A stretch of DNA of 64,000 nt from Belliella aquatica (GCF_014637795.1 NZ_BMFD01000006.1:124001-188000), one strand, 5' to 3'; counted from the stretch's first letter, positions 43,230-52,668 are shown. Made by a program: numbers and translations. The notes: a model not told the origin generated them from the sequence alone.

Positions 43230-43427
43230 ATGAAAAAGGTATTTGCATTATTCGCTGTAGCAGGAATGTTATTCACTGCATCTTGTGGCAACAAAGAAGT
43301 TTCTGAAGAAACTGAGATTGAAGTAGTAATCGAAGAGACTGAAGAGGCAACTGAAGAAGTAATCGAAGAAGCTGTTGAAGCTACTGAAGAGGTTGCTGTA
43401 GAAGTTGAAGAAACTGTTGAAGGTTAA
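43230..43427 (+). CDS. Glu-rich mini-lipoprotein
   Basis: A 65-residue protein with a signal peptide and lipobox ('LFTASC', Cys20), followed by a mature part made almost only of Glu, Val, Thr and Ala in repeats such as 'EETEEATEEVIEE'. About half of the mature residues are Glu. It is probably anchored to a membrane and very acidic; a role in cation binding or as a spacer is speculation. It has its own promoter and a terminator with a GNRA-like loop (GCAA), so it is a separate, perhaps highly expressed gene. Confidence 0.75.
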   Translation: MKKVFALFAVAGMLFTASCGNKEVSEETEIEVVIEETEEATEEVIEEAVEATEEVAVEVEETVEG

Positions 43428-43450
43428 TCAACCCTCAATTCTAAAATTTA

Positions 43451-43481
43451 AAAACCCTCTGAGCAATCAGAGGGTTTTTTT
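43451..43481 (+). terminator. Intrinsic terminator of the mini-lipoprotein gene
   Basis: AAAACCCTCTGA (43451-43462) pairs with 43467-43478 around a GCAA tetraloop; the arm ends in seven T. Confidence 0.92.
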
Positions 43482-43529
43482 GTAATTGATCATGTCAGGA
43501 AAAGATTTTCCGAATTCAATAAGTAGATA

Positions 43530-43577
43530 AAAACAAAAAATCCCCTATCGATTCCGATAGGGGATTTTTTGTTTTTA
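43530..43577 (-). terminator. Intrinsic terminator of gcvP
   Basis: On the minus strand a stem built from CCTATCG / CGATAGG-type arms around ATTC, extended by long A/T-rich arms, ends in a T run. One unpaired C interrupts the stem (four C against three G). It overlaps the gcvP stop codon end. Confidence 0.75.
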
Positions 43578-46475
43578 TCCTTCTACTTCCGAAGCATATT
43601 CTTCAACAGGAATACAGCTACAGATTAGGTTTCTATCACCAAAAGCAGAATCGATTCTTCTTACTGTTGGCCAGAATTTATTTCCTCTAACATAAGGAAG
43701 CGGATAGACTGCCTTTTCTCTCGTATAAGGCAGGTCCCAATTGTCTGCCAAAGCTAGAACAGCCGTATGTGGTGCGTTTTTCAGAACGTTATTCTCTTTA
43801 TCCGCAACTCCATCATATACTTCTTGAATCTCTGCTCTGATAGCGATCATCGCATCACAGAATCTATCCAATTCAACTACGGTTTCTGATTCAGTTGGCT
43901 CGATCATCAGTGTTCCGGCTACCGGGAATGATACTGTTGGTGCATGGAATCCGTAATCCATCAATCGCTTAGCGATGTCCTCTACCTCTATTCCGACTTC
44001 TTTGAAAGCTCGGCAGTCCAAGATCATTTCGTGCGCTGCTCTGCCACCGATACCAGTGTAAAGAATTGGATAATATTGCTCTAATTTTACTTTGATATAG
44101 TTAGCATTCAGAATTGCGATTTTTGTAGCATTCGTCAAGCCATCTCCGCCCATCATGGCGATGTAAGCATAAGAGATAGGTAAGATGCTAGCACTACCGA
44201 AAGGTGCTGCTGAAATTGCATTGATCGCCTGGGTGCCACCAGTCTGAACCAAAGGATTTCCAGGAAGGAAAGGTACTAGTTGCTCAGCTACAGAAATCGG
44301 CCCCATGCCAGGTCCACCACCACCGTGAGGGATACAGAAAGTTTTATGAAGGTTCAAATGACAAACATCAGCACCAATTCTTCCTGGGCTTGTCAATCCA
44401 ACTTGTGCATTCATGTTGGCACCATCCATATAGACTTGTCCACCATGGTCGTGGATGATTTGACAAATTTCTTGGATAGCCTCTTCAAACACACCGTGAG
44501 TAGAAGGATAGGTTACCATCAAAGCAGCCAATTCATTGCTATGTGCTTCTGCTTTTTGTCTTAAATCATCGATATCGATATTTCCTTTTTCATCACACTT
44601 CACCAATACCACTTTCATTCCTGCCATGACAGCAGAAGCAGGGTTGGTTCCGTGAGCGGAAGTTGGAATGATTGCAATATTTCTGTGGTGATCGCCTCTG
44701 CTCATGTGGTAAGCTCTGATGACCATTAATCCAGCGTACTCTCCTTGAGCACCAGAGTTTGGCTGTAGAGAAGTATCAGCAAATCCTGTGATTTCTGTGA
44801 GCCAGTTTCTCAAGTTTTGGAACAATTCATAATATCCTGCTGCCTGATCCTGTGGGCAGAACGGGTGCAATTGGCCAAATTCTGGCCAAGTAACAGGAAT
44901 CATTTCTGTTGTTGCATTCAACTTCATGGTACATGAGCCCAATGAAATCATTGAATGCACCAATGAAAGATCTTTGTTTTCCAAACGCTTGATGTATCTC
45001 AACATCTCGTGCTCAGCATGGAATTGGTTAAATACAGGGTGAGTCAAATAATCCGAAGTTCTTTCCAGACCTTTTGGAAGGTTTATTTCCAATCCTTCGA
45101 TCAATTCGTCCCAGTTGATTTCTGCTTTTTGATTGGTTGATTTAGCAAATACTTCAATCACATCTTTTACATCTTCAAGCGTTTTTGGTTCATCAAAAGA
45201 AAGGAAAATAGCTCCTTCTTCATATCTGAAGTTCATTTCCGCAGAAAGTGCAAATGCTTGAATTTTTGATTGCTGTACCGCATCAACTTTTATTTTGATT
45301 GTATCGAAAAAGTTGCTGTTTTCCTGCTCAAATCCCATTACTTTCAAAGCCTGCGCAGTCAAACTTGCTAATCCATGTGTTCTAGCTGCAATCTCTTTCA
45401 AGCCTTTTGGTCCGTGATATACAGAATACATTCCTGCCATTACTGCAAGCAATACTTGAGCAGTACAGATGTTGGAAGTTGCTTTTTCTCTTTTAATATG
45501 TTGCTCTCGGGTTTGCAAAGCCATTCTGTAAGCTTTGTTTCCATCTCTGTCTTGTGACACACCAATGATTCTACCCGGAACTTGTCTTTTGTAAGTTTCT
45601 TTTGTTGCGAAGAATGCTGCATGAGGTCCTCCAAAGCCCATTGGAACACCCAATCTTTGGCTGGTACCTACTACTACATCAGCTCCCATTTCTCCTGGAG
45701 GTGTCAATAGTGTTAAGCTCAAAAGATCAGTTGCAAATGCAGTCAATACATTGTTTTCTTTCGCAGCAGCGACAAGAGCAGCGTGATCAATCACTTCTCC
45801 ATCCATATTTGGATACTGTATCAATACTCCGAAAATATCAGCATCAGTCAAGTCCAACTCAGATAAAGGTGCAATCACCAGTTCAATTCCAACAGGAGTA
45901 GAGCGCGTGATCAACAAGTCTCTTGTCTGAGGAAATACTTTTTCATCTACGAAAAATTTGTTTGCATTTTTCTTTTCTCTAGGCTTAGAGGCGTGTAACA
46001 TCGTCATCGCTTCAGCAGCAGCCGTTGCTTCATCAAGAAGAGATGCATTTGCCATTTCCATTTTGGTCAAATCCATGACCATCGTCTGGTAGTTGATCAA
46101 AGCTTCAAGTCTTCCTTGAGCAATTTCAGCCTGATAAGGAGTATAGGCGGTGTACCATCCTGGATTTTCAAGCACATTTCTCAAAATCACACCTGGTACG
46201 ATAGTATCATAATATCCCAAACCAATAAATGATTTGAAGATTTTATTCTTTGAAGCCAAAGTCTTGAATTCTTTCAAAAAAGCAGCTTCAGATTTTGCGC
46301 TTGGCAAGTCCAAAGGCTTCGTCAATTGAATAGATTTTGGGATGGTTTGATCAATTAACTCGTCAATTGAAGCAGCACCAATTTTTTCAAGCATCATGTT
46401 CACATCTTCCTGAGATGGTCCATTATGCCTATTTTCAAACTTTGTAGATGGGGAAAGATTAATCTTCATAATCAA
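43575..46475 (-). CDS. gcvP: Glycine dehydrogenase (decarboxylating), P protein
   Basis: A 966-residue single-chain P protein of the glycine cleavage system, which decarboxylates glycine and passes aminomethyl to lipoylated H protein. It is full length: N-terminal half and C-terminal half resemble one another as in other fused P proteins. The PLP lysine is in '[19 protein letters not shown]' (about residue 710); '[10 protein letters not shown]' and '[10 protein letters not shown]' are flanking motifs. The start may be the ATG at 46475 or the next one 6 bp later. A TACCTTTG promoter is upstream; no glycine riboswitch is visible in the ~45-nt leader. gcvT and gcvH are elsewhere. Confidence 0.96.
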   Translation of the reverse strand: MIMKINLSPSTKFENRHNGPSQEDVNMMLEKIGAASIDELIDQTIPKSIQLTKPLDLPSAKSEAAFLKEFKTLASKNKIFKSFIGLGYYDTIVPGVILRNVLENPGWYTAYTPYQAEIAQGRLEALINYQTMVMDLTKMEMANASLLDEATAAAEAMTMLHASKPREKKNANKFFVDEKVFPQTRDLLITRSTPVGIELVIAPLSELDLTDADIFGVLIQYPNMDGEVIDHAALVAAAKENNVLTAFATDLLSLTLLTPPGEMGADVVVGTSQRLGVPMGFGGPHAAFFATKETYKRQVPGRIIGVSQDRDGNKAYRMALQTREQHIKREKATSNICTAQVLLAVMAGMYSVYHGPKGLKEIAARTHGLASLTAQALKVMGFEQENSNFFDTIKIKVDAVQQSKIQAFALSAEMNFRYEEGAIFLSFDEPKTLEDVKDVIEVFAKSTNQKAEINWDELIEGLEINLPKGLERTSDYLTHPVFNQFHAEHEMLRYIKRLENKDLSLVHSMISLGSCTMKLNATTEMIPVTWPEFGQLHPFCPQDQAAGYYELFQNLRNWLTEITGFADTSLQPNSGAQGEYAGLMVIRAYHMSRGDHHRNIAIIPTSAHGTNPASAVMAGMKVVLVKCDEKGNIDIDDLRQKAEAHSNELAALMVTYPSTHGVFEEAIQEICQIIHDHGGQVYMDGANMNAQVGLTSPGRIGADVCHLNLHKTFCIPHGGGGPGMGPISVAEQLVPFLPGNPLVQTGGTQAINAISAAPFGSASILPISYAYIAMMGGDGLTNATKIAILNANYIKVKLEQYYPILYTGIGGRAAHEMILDCRAFKEVGIEVEDIAKRLMDYGFHAPTVSFPVAGTLMIEPTESETVVELDRFCDAMIAIRAEIQEVYDGVADKENNVLKNAPHTAVLALADNWDLPYTREKAVYPLPYVRGNKFWPTVRRIDSAFGDRNLICSCIPVEEYASEVEG

Positions 46476-46525
46476 TAATGTAAAGGGAATTTATTGGGGT
46501 TATATCCTCATTGATTTTCGTACCG

Positions 46526-46555
46526 CAAAGGTATAAATTATTGTAGGATATCAAT
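46526..46555 (-). promoter_or_regulatory. Promoter of gcvP
   Basis: On the minus strand TACCTTTG (46533-46526) matches TAnnTTTG, with ATTG (46555-46552) 18 bp upstream. The first gcvP ATG is 51 bp downstream of the -7 element. Confidence 0.6.
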
Positions 46556-46670
46556 TTGATAACTCTAAGATTTATACCACCGTAACAGTTCAAATTGATA
46601 AACGGTTTTAATCTATTAAGAAATATTTCTAAGTTTATACTCTAGTTTAGAAAACCATTAGATTTTATTT

Positions 46671-48167
46671 ATGAAGAGAAATTATTGGATAGCAGGAATG
46701 TTATCATTGTGTCTGACCTATCAGGTGAGTGCACAAGATGCTACAGCCTTGAAATATGCAGAAAAAATCACTGCTGCGGGCTTAGAAGAAAAATTGACTT
46801 ACCTGGCTTCTGACGAAATGGAAGGAAGAGATACAGGAGAAAAAGGTCAAAAAATGGCTGCTGAATATTTAGCCAATCATTATAAAACTTTAGGTCTTGC
46901 AGGTCCTGTGAATGGTGAATACCTTCAAAAATTCAACTTAGCTTCAGTTTCTTTTTCAGAAGTGAACATGACAGTTGGAAAGCAGAAGCTTGTCAACAAT
47001 GAAGATTTTGTTTTCATCGGTGACGGAGATATGAAAAAAGCTGCCAAAGCTGACTTGGTATTCTTGGGTCTTGCTTCTGAAGAGAACTTAGCCAAAGTAG
47101 ATGTCAAAGGTAAGCTTGTTGGCCTTTGGGCGATCGGTGAAAGAGCACAGACTGTTGTGAGAGATGTGATGGATGCAGGTGCTGCGGGTATCGTAATCGT
47201 AACAATGGAAGGTCAGGCAAATTTTGATAGACTGGCAAACAGATATAAATCACTTAGCGGTAGAGGTAGATTAGGTTTCGAACAACCTTCTAAACAAGAA
47301 CCGATCTTCTTGGTAAGCTCTGATAAAATGTCTTCGCTATTCGGAACTCCTGTGGAGATTTTGAAAGAAGCAGCAAAAAACAACCCTGAGTCAATCAAGT
47401 CTCAAAAAGCTTCTTATTTGATTAAGAAAGCTACCAAATTGGTTCCTACTGAAAATGTAATGGGTTATTTGGAAGGTACAGACAAGAAGGATGAAGTTTT
47501 GGTGATTTCATCTCATTATGACCATACTGGTATCGACAGCCAAGGAAGAATCAACAATGGTGCAGATGATGATGGTTCTGGAACTGTCTCTGTGATGCAG
47601 ATTGCTGAGGCATTCGCAGCTGCGGCCAAAGATGGTATCAAGCCAAGAAGAAGCATTCTTTTCTTGAATGTAACAGGTGAAGAAAAAGGACTTTTGGGTT
47701 CTGAATACTATGCCAACAACCCAATCTTCCCATTGGAAAATACAGTGAACAACATCAACATTGATATGGTGGGTAGAATAGATTATGAATATCAAGATGC
47801 CGAAGACCAAGACTATGTATATGTAATCGGTTCTGAGATGCTTTCTTCACAATTGAAAGTGATCAACGAATACAATAACATTACTTACACTGGTTTGAAA
47901 TTGGATTACAGATATGATGCAGAGGATGATCCAAACAGATTCTACTACAGATCGGATCATTACAACTTTGCAAAAAACAATATTCCTGTAATTTTCTTCT
48001 TCAATGGTGTTCATGATGATTACCATCAGCACACAGACACAGTTGATAAAATAGAATTCCCTTTGATGACAAAAAGAGCAAAATTGATCTTCCATACTTC
48101 TTGGGATCTAGCTAACAGAGAGCAAAGAACTCCTGTAGATGGAACGAACACAAGAACGGACAGATAA
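46671..48167 (+). CDS. Secreted M28-family zinc aminopeptidase
   Basis: A 498-residue exported peptidase. The signal peptide ends near 'TYQVSAQ' (residue 22). A PA-like insert lies about 95-260. The M28 zinc ligands are visible: His in 'VISSHYDHTG', Asp in 'NNGADDDGSGT', catalytic Glu pair in 'NVTGEEKGLLGS', Asp in 'NINIDMVGR' and a late His in 'GVHDDYHQHTD'. It cleaves N-terminal residues of peptides in the periplasm or outside the cell; no C-terminal sorting domain is seen, so it is probably periplasmic. A weak terminator follows at 48264. Confidence 0.9.
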   Translation: MKRNYWIAGMLSLCLTYQVSAQDATALKYAEKITAAGLEEKLTYLASDEMEGRDTGEKGQKMAAEYLANHYKTLGLAGPVNGEYLQKFNLASVSFSEVNMTVGKQKLVNNEDFVFIGDGDMKKAAKADLVFLGLASEENLAKVDVKGKLVGLWAIGERAQTVVRDVMDAGAAGIVIVTMEGQANFDRLANRYKSLSGRGRLGFEQPSKQEPIFLVSSDKMSSLFGTPVEILKEAAKNNPESIKSQKASYLIKKATKLVPTENVMGYLEGTDKKDEVLVISSHYDHTGIDSQGRINNGADDDGSGTVSVMQIAEAFAAAAKDGIKPRRSILFLNVTGEEKGLLGSEYYANNPIFPLENTVNNINIDMVGRIDYEYQDAEDQDYVYVIGSEMLSSQLKVINEYNNITYTGLKLDYRYDAEDDPNRFYYRSDHYNFAKNNIPVIFFFNGVHDDYHQHTDTVDKIEFPLMTKRAKLIFHTSWDLANREQRTPVDGTNTRTDR

Positions 48168-48177
48168 TAAAAAGATG

Positions 48178-48233
48178 AAATCTGAGGGATGAAGAATCTT
48201 AGTCCCGATAGCTATCGGGAAGAATTCAGATTT
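48178..48233. repeat. Nested palindrome with TCCCGATAGCTATCGGGA core
   Basis: AAATCTGA (48178-48185) is inverted at 48226-48233 and encloses a perfect 18-bp palindrome TCCCGATAGCTATCGGGA (48203-48220). It lies just after the M28 gene. The core looks like a mobile or dispersed palindromic element; only one exact copy is in this window. Confidence 0.6.
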
Positions 48234-48263
48234 TAGATTTATATCAAAATTTTTAAATTAAGG

Positions 48264-48295
48264 CCTGCTGGATATTGATTCTGGCAGGTTTTTTT
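48264..48295 (+). terminator. Weak terminator after the M28 peptidase gene
   Basis: CCTGC (48264-48268) pairs with GCAGG (48284-48288) around a 15-nt loop, followed by a run of seven T. The stem is short, so efficiency is uncertain. Confidence 0.5.
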
Positions 48296-48466
48296 GTTTT
48301 TGAAATGAGATATGAGACACAAGATACAAGACATAAGATTCGTTAGCGTACTTCGCATCCTCCTGTAATTCTACGGGACAGGCTTAGCGAGAAACCACAA
48401 GATACTCCATTTCCCTTTTTGCTTATTATTCCCTAACTTTAAGAGAACTCTAAACACTAAGAAGTT

Positions 48467-49054
48467 ATGAAATATCAACTCACTTTTATTTGCTTTTTGC
48501 TATTTATCACTTGGACTAGTGCACAAGAGATTCCAAGCAAAGAAATCCAAATCAAAACAGCCTTGCTTGCTGCTCCAGAGGAAATGAAAGCGGGTGCCAT
48601 TGTCTATGGATATGATGAAAAAGGAGAATTTGTTGTCTTGCGCAAAGGAACCAACGAGCTCATCTGCCTGGCTGATGATCCAAAAAGTCCGGGATTCAAC
48701 GCTTCCTGTTACTACAAAGAGTTAGATGAATTTATGGAAAGAGGCAGACAGTTGAAAAAGGAAGGGAAAAACACCAAAGAAATTTTTGATATCAGAGAAG
48801 TAGAGGCGAAGAGCGGAAAATTAAAAATGCCTAAGGATGGAGCGACATTGTTTGTATTGACGGCTGAAGATGCTGATTACAATAGAAATACAGGAGAAGT
48901 CAAAGATTCTTATCTCCGCTATGTGGTCTATATCCCATGGGCAACTTCTGAAAGCACCGGTTTGCCACTTCGCCCTTCAGGACCAGCCATGCCATGGATC
49001 ATGGATCCCGGAACACACCGCGCCCACATCATGATCAATCCACCAAGAAATTAG
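48467..49054 (+). CDS. Secreted protein of unknown function
   Basis: A 195-residue exported protein with a signal peptide (residues 1-20, ending 'WTSAQ'). No family is recognised. The mature part has 'AGAIVYGYDEKGEFVVLRKG', a Cys pair at 'LICLADDP' and 'NASCYYKELDEF', and a C-terminal 'WIMDPGTHRAHIMINPPRN' with two His that could bind metal. The stretch 'YVVYIPWATSESTGLPLRP' looks like a folded core. It stands alone between repeat-rich gaps and has no visible operon partner. Confidence 0.72.
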   Translation: MKYQLTFICFLLFITWTSAQEIPSKEIQIKTALLAAPEEMKAGAIVYGYDEKGEFVVLRKGTNELICLADDPKSPGFNASCYYKELDEFMERGRQLKKEGKNTKEIFDIREVEAKSGKLKMPKDGATLFVLTAEDADYNRNTGEVKDSYLRYVVYIPWATSESTGLPLRPSGPAMPWIMDPGTHRAHIMINPPRN

Positions 49055-49667
49055 GGGTGGATATAGTTATTTATTGATTAAGTGATTGGTCAATTAGATT
49101 GTTAAGTCGATTAGGGATGTAAGTTTTTCCAACATAATCATATCAGCTTATTTGCTAGTGAATCAAGAGTTGCAACTTGAGATATCTCTCGTAAGGTTGA
49201 TATAACCCACAAGTAGCTTATTCAACTAATCCCTTATTCGTCTTGTTTAAGCTATCTCTATGAAATAGAATTTGAGATTTCTTCTCGCAATTCTCTGTGA
49301 CAGGCTTTTCGAGCGCAAGCCAACTTTGCAACCTTTCAATATATTCTTCCAACCTTCCAGTCCCCTAATCTTCCAATTTTTCAATTTTCTAATCTTTGAA
49401 CAATCCTATCTCTTCGTGCGTAAGCCAACTTTCCAACATTGCAACCTTCCAACATTACATCCCAAAATCTTCCAATCTTTAATCCTACAATTTGAGATAT
49501 CTCCCTAATGGTCGATATGACTCACAAGTAACTTATTGACCAATCCCCAATAACTCAATCAACCCCCATCTTTTCACGAGTAAGCCAATTTTCCAACTTT
49601 ACAACCTTCCAAAATTAAAACATAATTTCCCAATCCCTAATCAACTATTCACCAATAACTCAATCTC
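49055..49667. repeat. Repeat-rich intergenic region
   Basis: 613 bp without a real gene. It holds two copies of an element beginning TTGAGATATCTC (49177-49233 and 49492-49548), a shorter relative at 49271-49300, and three copies of a pyrimidine-rich block with AAGCCAA, CTTT and CAACCTTCCAA (49307-49358, 49411-49455, 49571-49613). The open frame at 49272-49508 lies wholly in these repeats and is not considered a gene. Confidence 0.75.
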
Positions 49668-51032
49668 CTAATTCCCCTTCTTCTTCCACTTATCTTGGGT
49701 TTTCATTTGGTTTCTATTGCGTTTGGCTTTAGAGTTTTTGTTGCCGCGTTTTTCCTTTGGCTTGTTGGGGTTGGGTCTTGGAATTGCTTTTTTCTCGTGG
49801 AAGCCCCCTTTGAAATCAGGATTTTCCTTCCGCTTCTGACCATCAATCTCACGATCATAGATTTGTTTCTCGATAAAAGGAGTTGGCGTGATGGAAACTT
49901 CATCAGGAATGTTGGCTTCAGTAACTGTCATTCGGATAATTTCTTCAATCCTTTCGAAGTGATAGATTTCCGCAGGATTGACAAAAGTAATGGCTGCACC
50001 ATCTTGCTCTGCGCGACCTGTTCTTCCGATACGGTGAACATAATCTTCATAAATCAAAGGCACATCAAAATTGATTACATGGCTGACCATGGTGATGTCC
50101 AGACCTCTTGCTGCCACGTCAGTAGCAACGAGAATTCTTACATCTCCAGCTTTAAAATCCTCCATGGAGTTGATGCGTGTGTTTTGTCCTTTGTTGGCGT
50201 GGATCACACGGATTTCTCCAAGATTTTTTCTGCTTAAATATGTATAAACAGATTCCGCATTTTTTCTCGATTTGGTAAAAACGATCACTCGTTTTACGTT
50301 TTCGTCTGCTAGAATATGTTCGAGAATGTTGGTTTTGGTTTTGATATTAGGGACCAAGTACTTGATCTGATGAATGGTCTCAGCTGTAGTAGCCTGTGCG
50401 GAGATTTCAACCCTTTCAGGAAATTCTAAAAATTCTGTAGAAAGGCGCTCTACTTTTTCACTGAAAGTTGCAGAGAAAAGTAGGTTTTGTCTCTTGGTGG
50501 GTATCACTTCCAAAATAGCTCTGATTTGAGGCGTAAATCCCATATCTAGCATTTTGTCGGCTTCATCCATCACCATGGTTTTAATTTCACGAACGAAGAT
50601 TTCACCTTTTTTATACAGATCCATAAATCTTCCTGGCGTGGAGATGATGATATCCACACCGGCTTTAAGTTTTTCGATCTGCGTTTTTGGACCTAGTCCA
50701 CCAAAAAGACAAACATATCTCAAATCGGTAAATTTACCGAAGCCAATAACAGCCTCTTCGATTTGCATACATAATTCCCTTGTCGGAGCTAAAATCAACA
50801 CTCTAGGATTTTGTCCCTGAGCATATTTGGCTTTGAAAAGAACAGGAAGAACATAAGCTGCGGTTTTGCCAGTTCCAGTTTGAGCGATACCCAATACATC
50901 ATGTCCAGCCAAAGCAAGTGGGATCGCTTTCTCTTGGATGGGTGTAGGTTTGATGTAGCCCGCTTCTTTGATGGCTTCTAAAAGCTGTTTATTTAATTTA
51001 AAATTTTCAAAAGATTGGGTGCTATCGGACAT
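49668..51032 (-). CDS. DEAD-box RNA helicase
   Basis: A 454-residue ATP-dependent RNA helicase. Motifs in order: Q motif 'PTPIQEKAIPLAL', Walker A 'AQTGTGKTAAYVLP', Ia 'PTRELCMQ', II 'MDEADKMLDMGF', III 'FSATF', IV/V 'VIVFTKSRKN' and 'VATDVAARGLDI', VI 'HRIGRTGRA'. The C-terminal tail is strongly basic with many Lys, Arg and Asn ('KEKRGNKNSKAKRNRNQ'), as in RhlE-type helicases that bind structured RNA non-specifically. Roles in ribosome assembly or RNA decay are likely. It is divergent from the dihydroorotase gene. Confidence 0.93.
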   Translation of the reverse strand: MSDSTQSFENFKLNKQLLEAIKEAGYIKPTPIQEKAIPLALAGHDVLGIAQTGTGKTAAYVLPVLFKAKYAQGQNPRVLILAPTRELCMQIEEAVIGFGKFTDLRYVCLFGGLGPKTQIEKLKAGVDIIISTPGRFMDLYKKGEIFVREIKTMVMDEADKMLDMGFTPQIRAILEVIPTKRQNLLFSATFSEKVERLSTEFLEFPERVEISAQATTAETIHQIKYLVPNIKTKTNILEHILADENVKRVIVFTKSRKNAESVYTYLSRKNLGEIRVIHANKGQNTRINSMEDFKAGDVRILVATDVAARGLDITMVSHVINFDVPLIYEDYVHRIGRTGRAEQDGAAITFVNPAEIYHFERIEEIIRMTVTEANIPDEVSITPTPFIEKQIYDREIDGQKRKENPDFKGGFHEKKAIPRPNPNKPKEKRGNKNSKAKRNRNQMKTQDKWKKKGN

Positions 51033-51170
51033 GATTGATTAATTTTGAAGAATTAGGAAAAAGGCTTGAATATGAACTCAAAAGAAGTTTTAAGGATTGA
51101 TTTTAGCAATTGGCTTTTTCCTTTTGTCAATTACAGATGTTAATAACCTTTCACATAAAATTAAAATTCC

Positions 51171-52511
51171 ATGAAAAGTATATTGATCACCGGTGCAAAT
51201 ATAGTAAATGAAGGTAAGATTACCCCCTTGGATATCTTGATCCAAGATGGCTTATTTTATAATATTGGAAAAGACCTGTCAGAATTTGATGCGGATATTA
51301 AAATTGATGCAAGAGGAAAGTACATTTTTCCAGGTCTCATTGATGATCAAGTCCATTTTAGGGAGCCAGGTTTGACGCATAAGGCGGACATTTATACTGA
51401 AAGTAAATCTGCCGTAGCAGGTGGAATTACCACTTATATGGAAATGCCCAATACTGTTCCGCAAGCCACTACGATAGAATTGCTTGAAGACAAATACAAG
51501 ATCGCTTCTGAAAAATCTTTGGCGAATTATTCTTTTTATTTAGGGGCAACCAATGACAATATTGATGAAATTTTAAAAGTTGATCCAGAAAATGTTTGCG
51601 GGATTAAGGTTTTCCAAGGATCGTCCACCGGAAACATGCTGGTAGATAATCAAGAGAGCCTCAAGAGAATTTTTTCGGAATGTAAACTATTGATCGCTAC
51701 GCACAGCGAAAATGACGACATCATTAAAGAGAACTTGGATAGATACAAGGAAGAGTTTGGGGAAGATATCCCGACGTCATATCATCCAAAAATAAGAACA
51801 GATGAGGCTTGTTATGATGCGTCAAAGCGTGTGGTGGACTTAGCAAGACAGTATGGGTCTAAATTGCATGTTTTGCATATCAGTACAGCTCGAGAAGTAG
51901 AGTTGTTTGACAGCAATTTGCCATTGGAAGAGAAAAGAATTACTGCGGAAGCTTGTGTGCATCACCTTTGGTTTTCGGAAGAGGACTACGAAGAGAAGGG
52001 TAATTTTATCAAATGGAATCCAGCGATCAAAACAGCTGAGGATAGAGCAGGAGTATTGAAAGGTGTGCTGGAAGGAAATATTGATGTCATTGCGACGGAT
52101 CATGCGCCGCATACATTAGAAGAGAAAAGTGAAAAGTATCTAAAGGCTCCTTCAGGAGGTCCTTTGGCACAGCATAGTTTGGTTGCTTTGTTGGATCTGT
52201 ATCATGATCGCAAGATCAGGCTTGAAGAGATTGCGCAAAAGACAAGTCATAATGTGGCCATTTTATTTGAAATCGAAAAGCGTGGTTTTATCAGACCAGG
52301 TTACCATGCAGATATGGTTATAGTAGATTTGGATAGTCCTTGGGAAGTCAAGAGAGAAAATGTGCTTTCGAAATGTGGTTGGTCACCTTTTGAAGGACAT
52401 ACTTTCAAATCAAAAATCACGCATACGATCGTTTCAGGACACTTGGCGTACGATAATGGCACATTCAATGAAGAAAAGAAGGGAGAGCGATTAAAATTTT
52501 CTAGAAAATAA
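51171..52511 (+). CDS. pyrC: Dihydroorotase (type I-like, Bacteroidota form)
   Basis: A 446-residue amidohydrolase of the pyrimidine pathway. 'PGLIDDQVHFREPGLTHKADI' aligns with the usual 'DxHxHxREPG' site but the first His is Gln60 here (Gln-Val-His62). Other site residues appear present: a Lys in 'GIKVFQGSSTGNM' (carbamylated Lys position), His in 'ATHSEND' and 'LHVLHIST', and Asp in 'ATDHAPHT'. The same Gln substitution is, to my knowledge, typical of Bacteroidota dihydroorotases. It cyclises carbamoyl-aspartate to dihydroorotate. Allantoinase is an alternative but no purine-catabolic genes are near. Confidence 0.88.
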   Translation: MKSILITGANIVNEGKITPLDILIQDGLFYNIGKDLSEFDADIKIDARGKYIFPGLIDDQVHFREPGLTHKADIYTESKSAVAGGITTYMEMPNTVPQATTIELLEDKYKIASEKSLANYSFYLGATNDNIDEILKVDPENVCGIKVFQGSSTGNMLVDNQESLKRIFSECKLLIATHSENDDIIKENLDRYKEEFGEDIPTSYHPKIRTDEACYDASKRVVDLARQYGSKLHVLHISTAREVELFDSNLPLEEKRITAEACVHHLWFSEEDYEEKGNFIKWNPAIKTAEDRAGVLKGVLEGNIDVIATDHAPHTLEEKSEKYLKAPSGGPLAQHSLVALLDLYHDRKIRLEEIAQKTSHNVAILFEIEKRGFIRPGYHADMVIVDLDSPWEVKRENVLSKCGWSPFEGHTFKSKITHTIVSGHLAYDNGTFNEEKKGERLKFSRK

Positions 52512-52521
52512 ATTGATTTTG

Positions 52522-52553
52522 TTTGCTTAGAATAATCCGAAATACTACTTTTG
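52522..52553 (+). promoter_or_regulatory. Promoter of tRNA-His
   Basis: TTTG at 52522-52525 and TACTTTTG at 52546-52553 are 20 bp apart, an exact consensus match. The tRNA begins 41 bp downstream. Confidence 0.8.
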
Positions 52554-52593
52554 CAGTCCGTTCAGATAGATGATCTGAAATTAGTAACTACAT

Positions 52594-52668
52594 GGTGGTT
52601 GTAGCTCAGCTGGTTAGAGCGCTGGTTTGTGGATCCAGAGGTCGCCGGTTCGAACCCGGTCTTCCACC
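52594..52668 (+). tRNA. tRNA-His (anticodon GTG)
   Basis: A 75-nt cloverleaf with the extra G at -1 (52594) opposite the discriminator C (52668), characteristic of tRNA-His. D stem GCTC/GAGC, anticodon GTG at 52629-52631 in the loop TTGTGGA, and a T arm with TTCGAAC are clear. The 3' CCA is not encoded. Three U-U oppositions are unusual: acceptor positions 5-68 and 6-67, and anticodon-stem 31-39. A consensus promoter precedes it and a strong terminator follows. Confidence 0.93.

Noticed and set aside
46476-46525. Glycine riboswitch upstream of gcvP
   Set aside because: The leader after the promoter element is only about 45 nt, too short for the known aptamers, and no conserved core is visible.
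49272-49508. Open frame of 78 codons in the repeat-rich region
   Set aside because: It consists entirely of the repeat blocks, has unnatural composition (Phe, Gln, Pro, Leu) and no family resemblance.
49055-49667. CRISPR array
   Set aside because: Repeats are degenerate, of two types, irregularly spaced, and there are no cas genes.
49695-50237. 180-codon open frame opposite the DEAD-box helicase
   Set aside because: Antisense shadow; helicase motifs IV-VI lie on the other strand in the same span.
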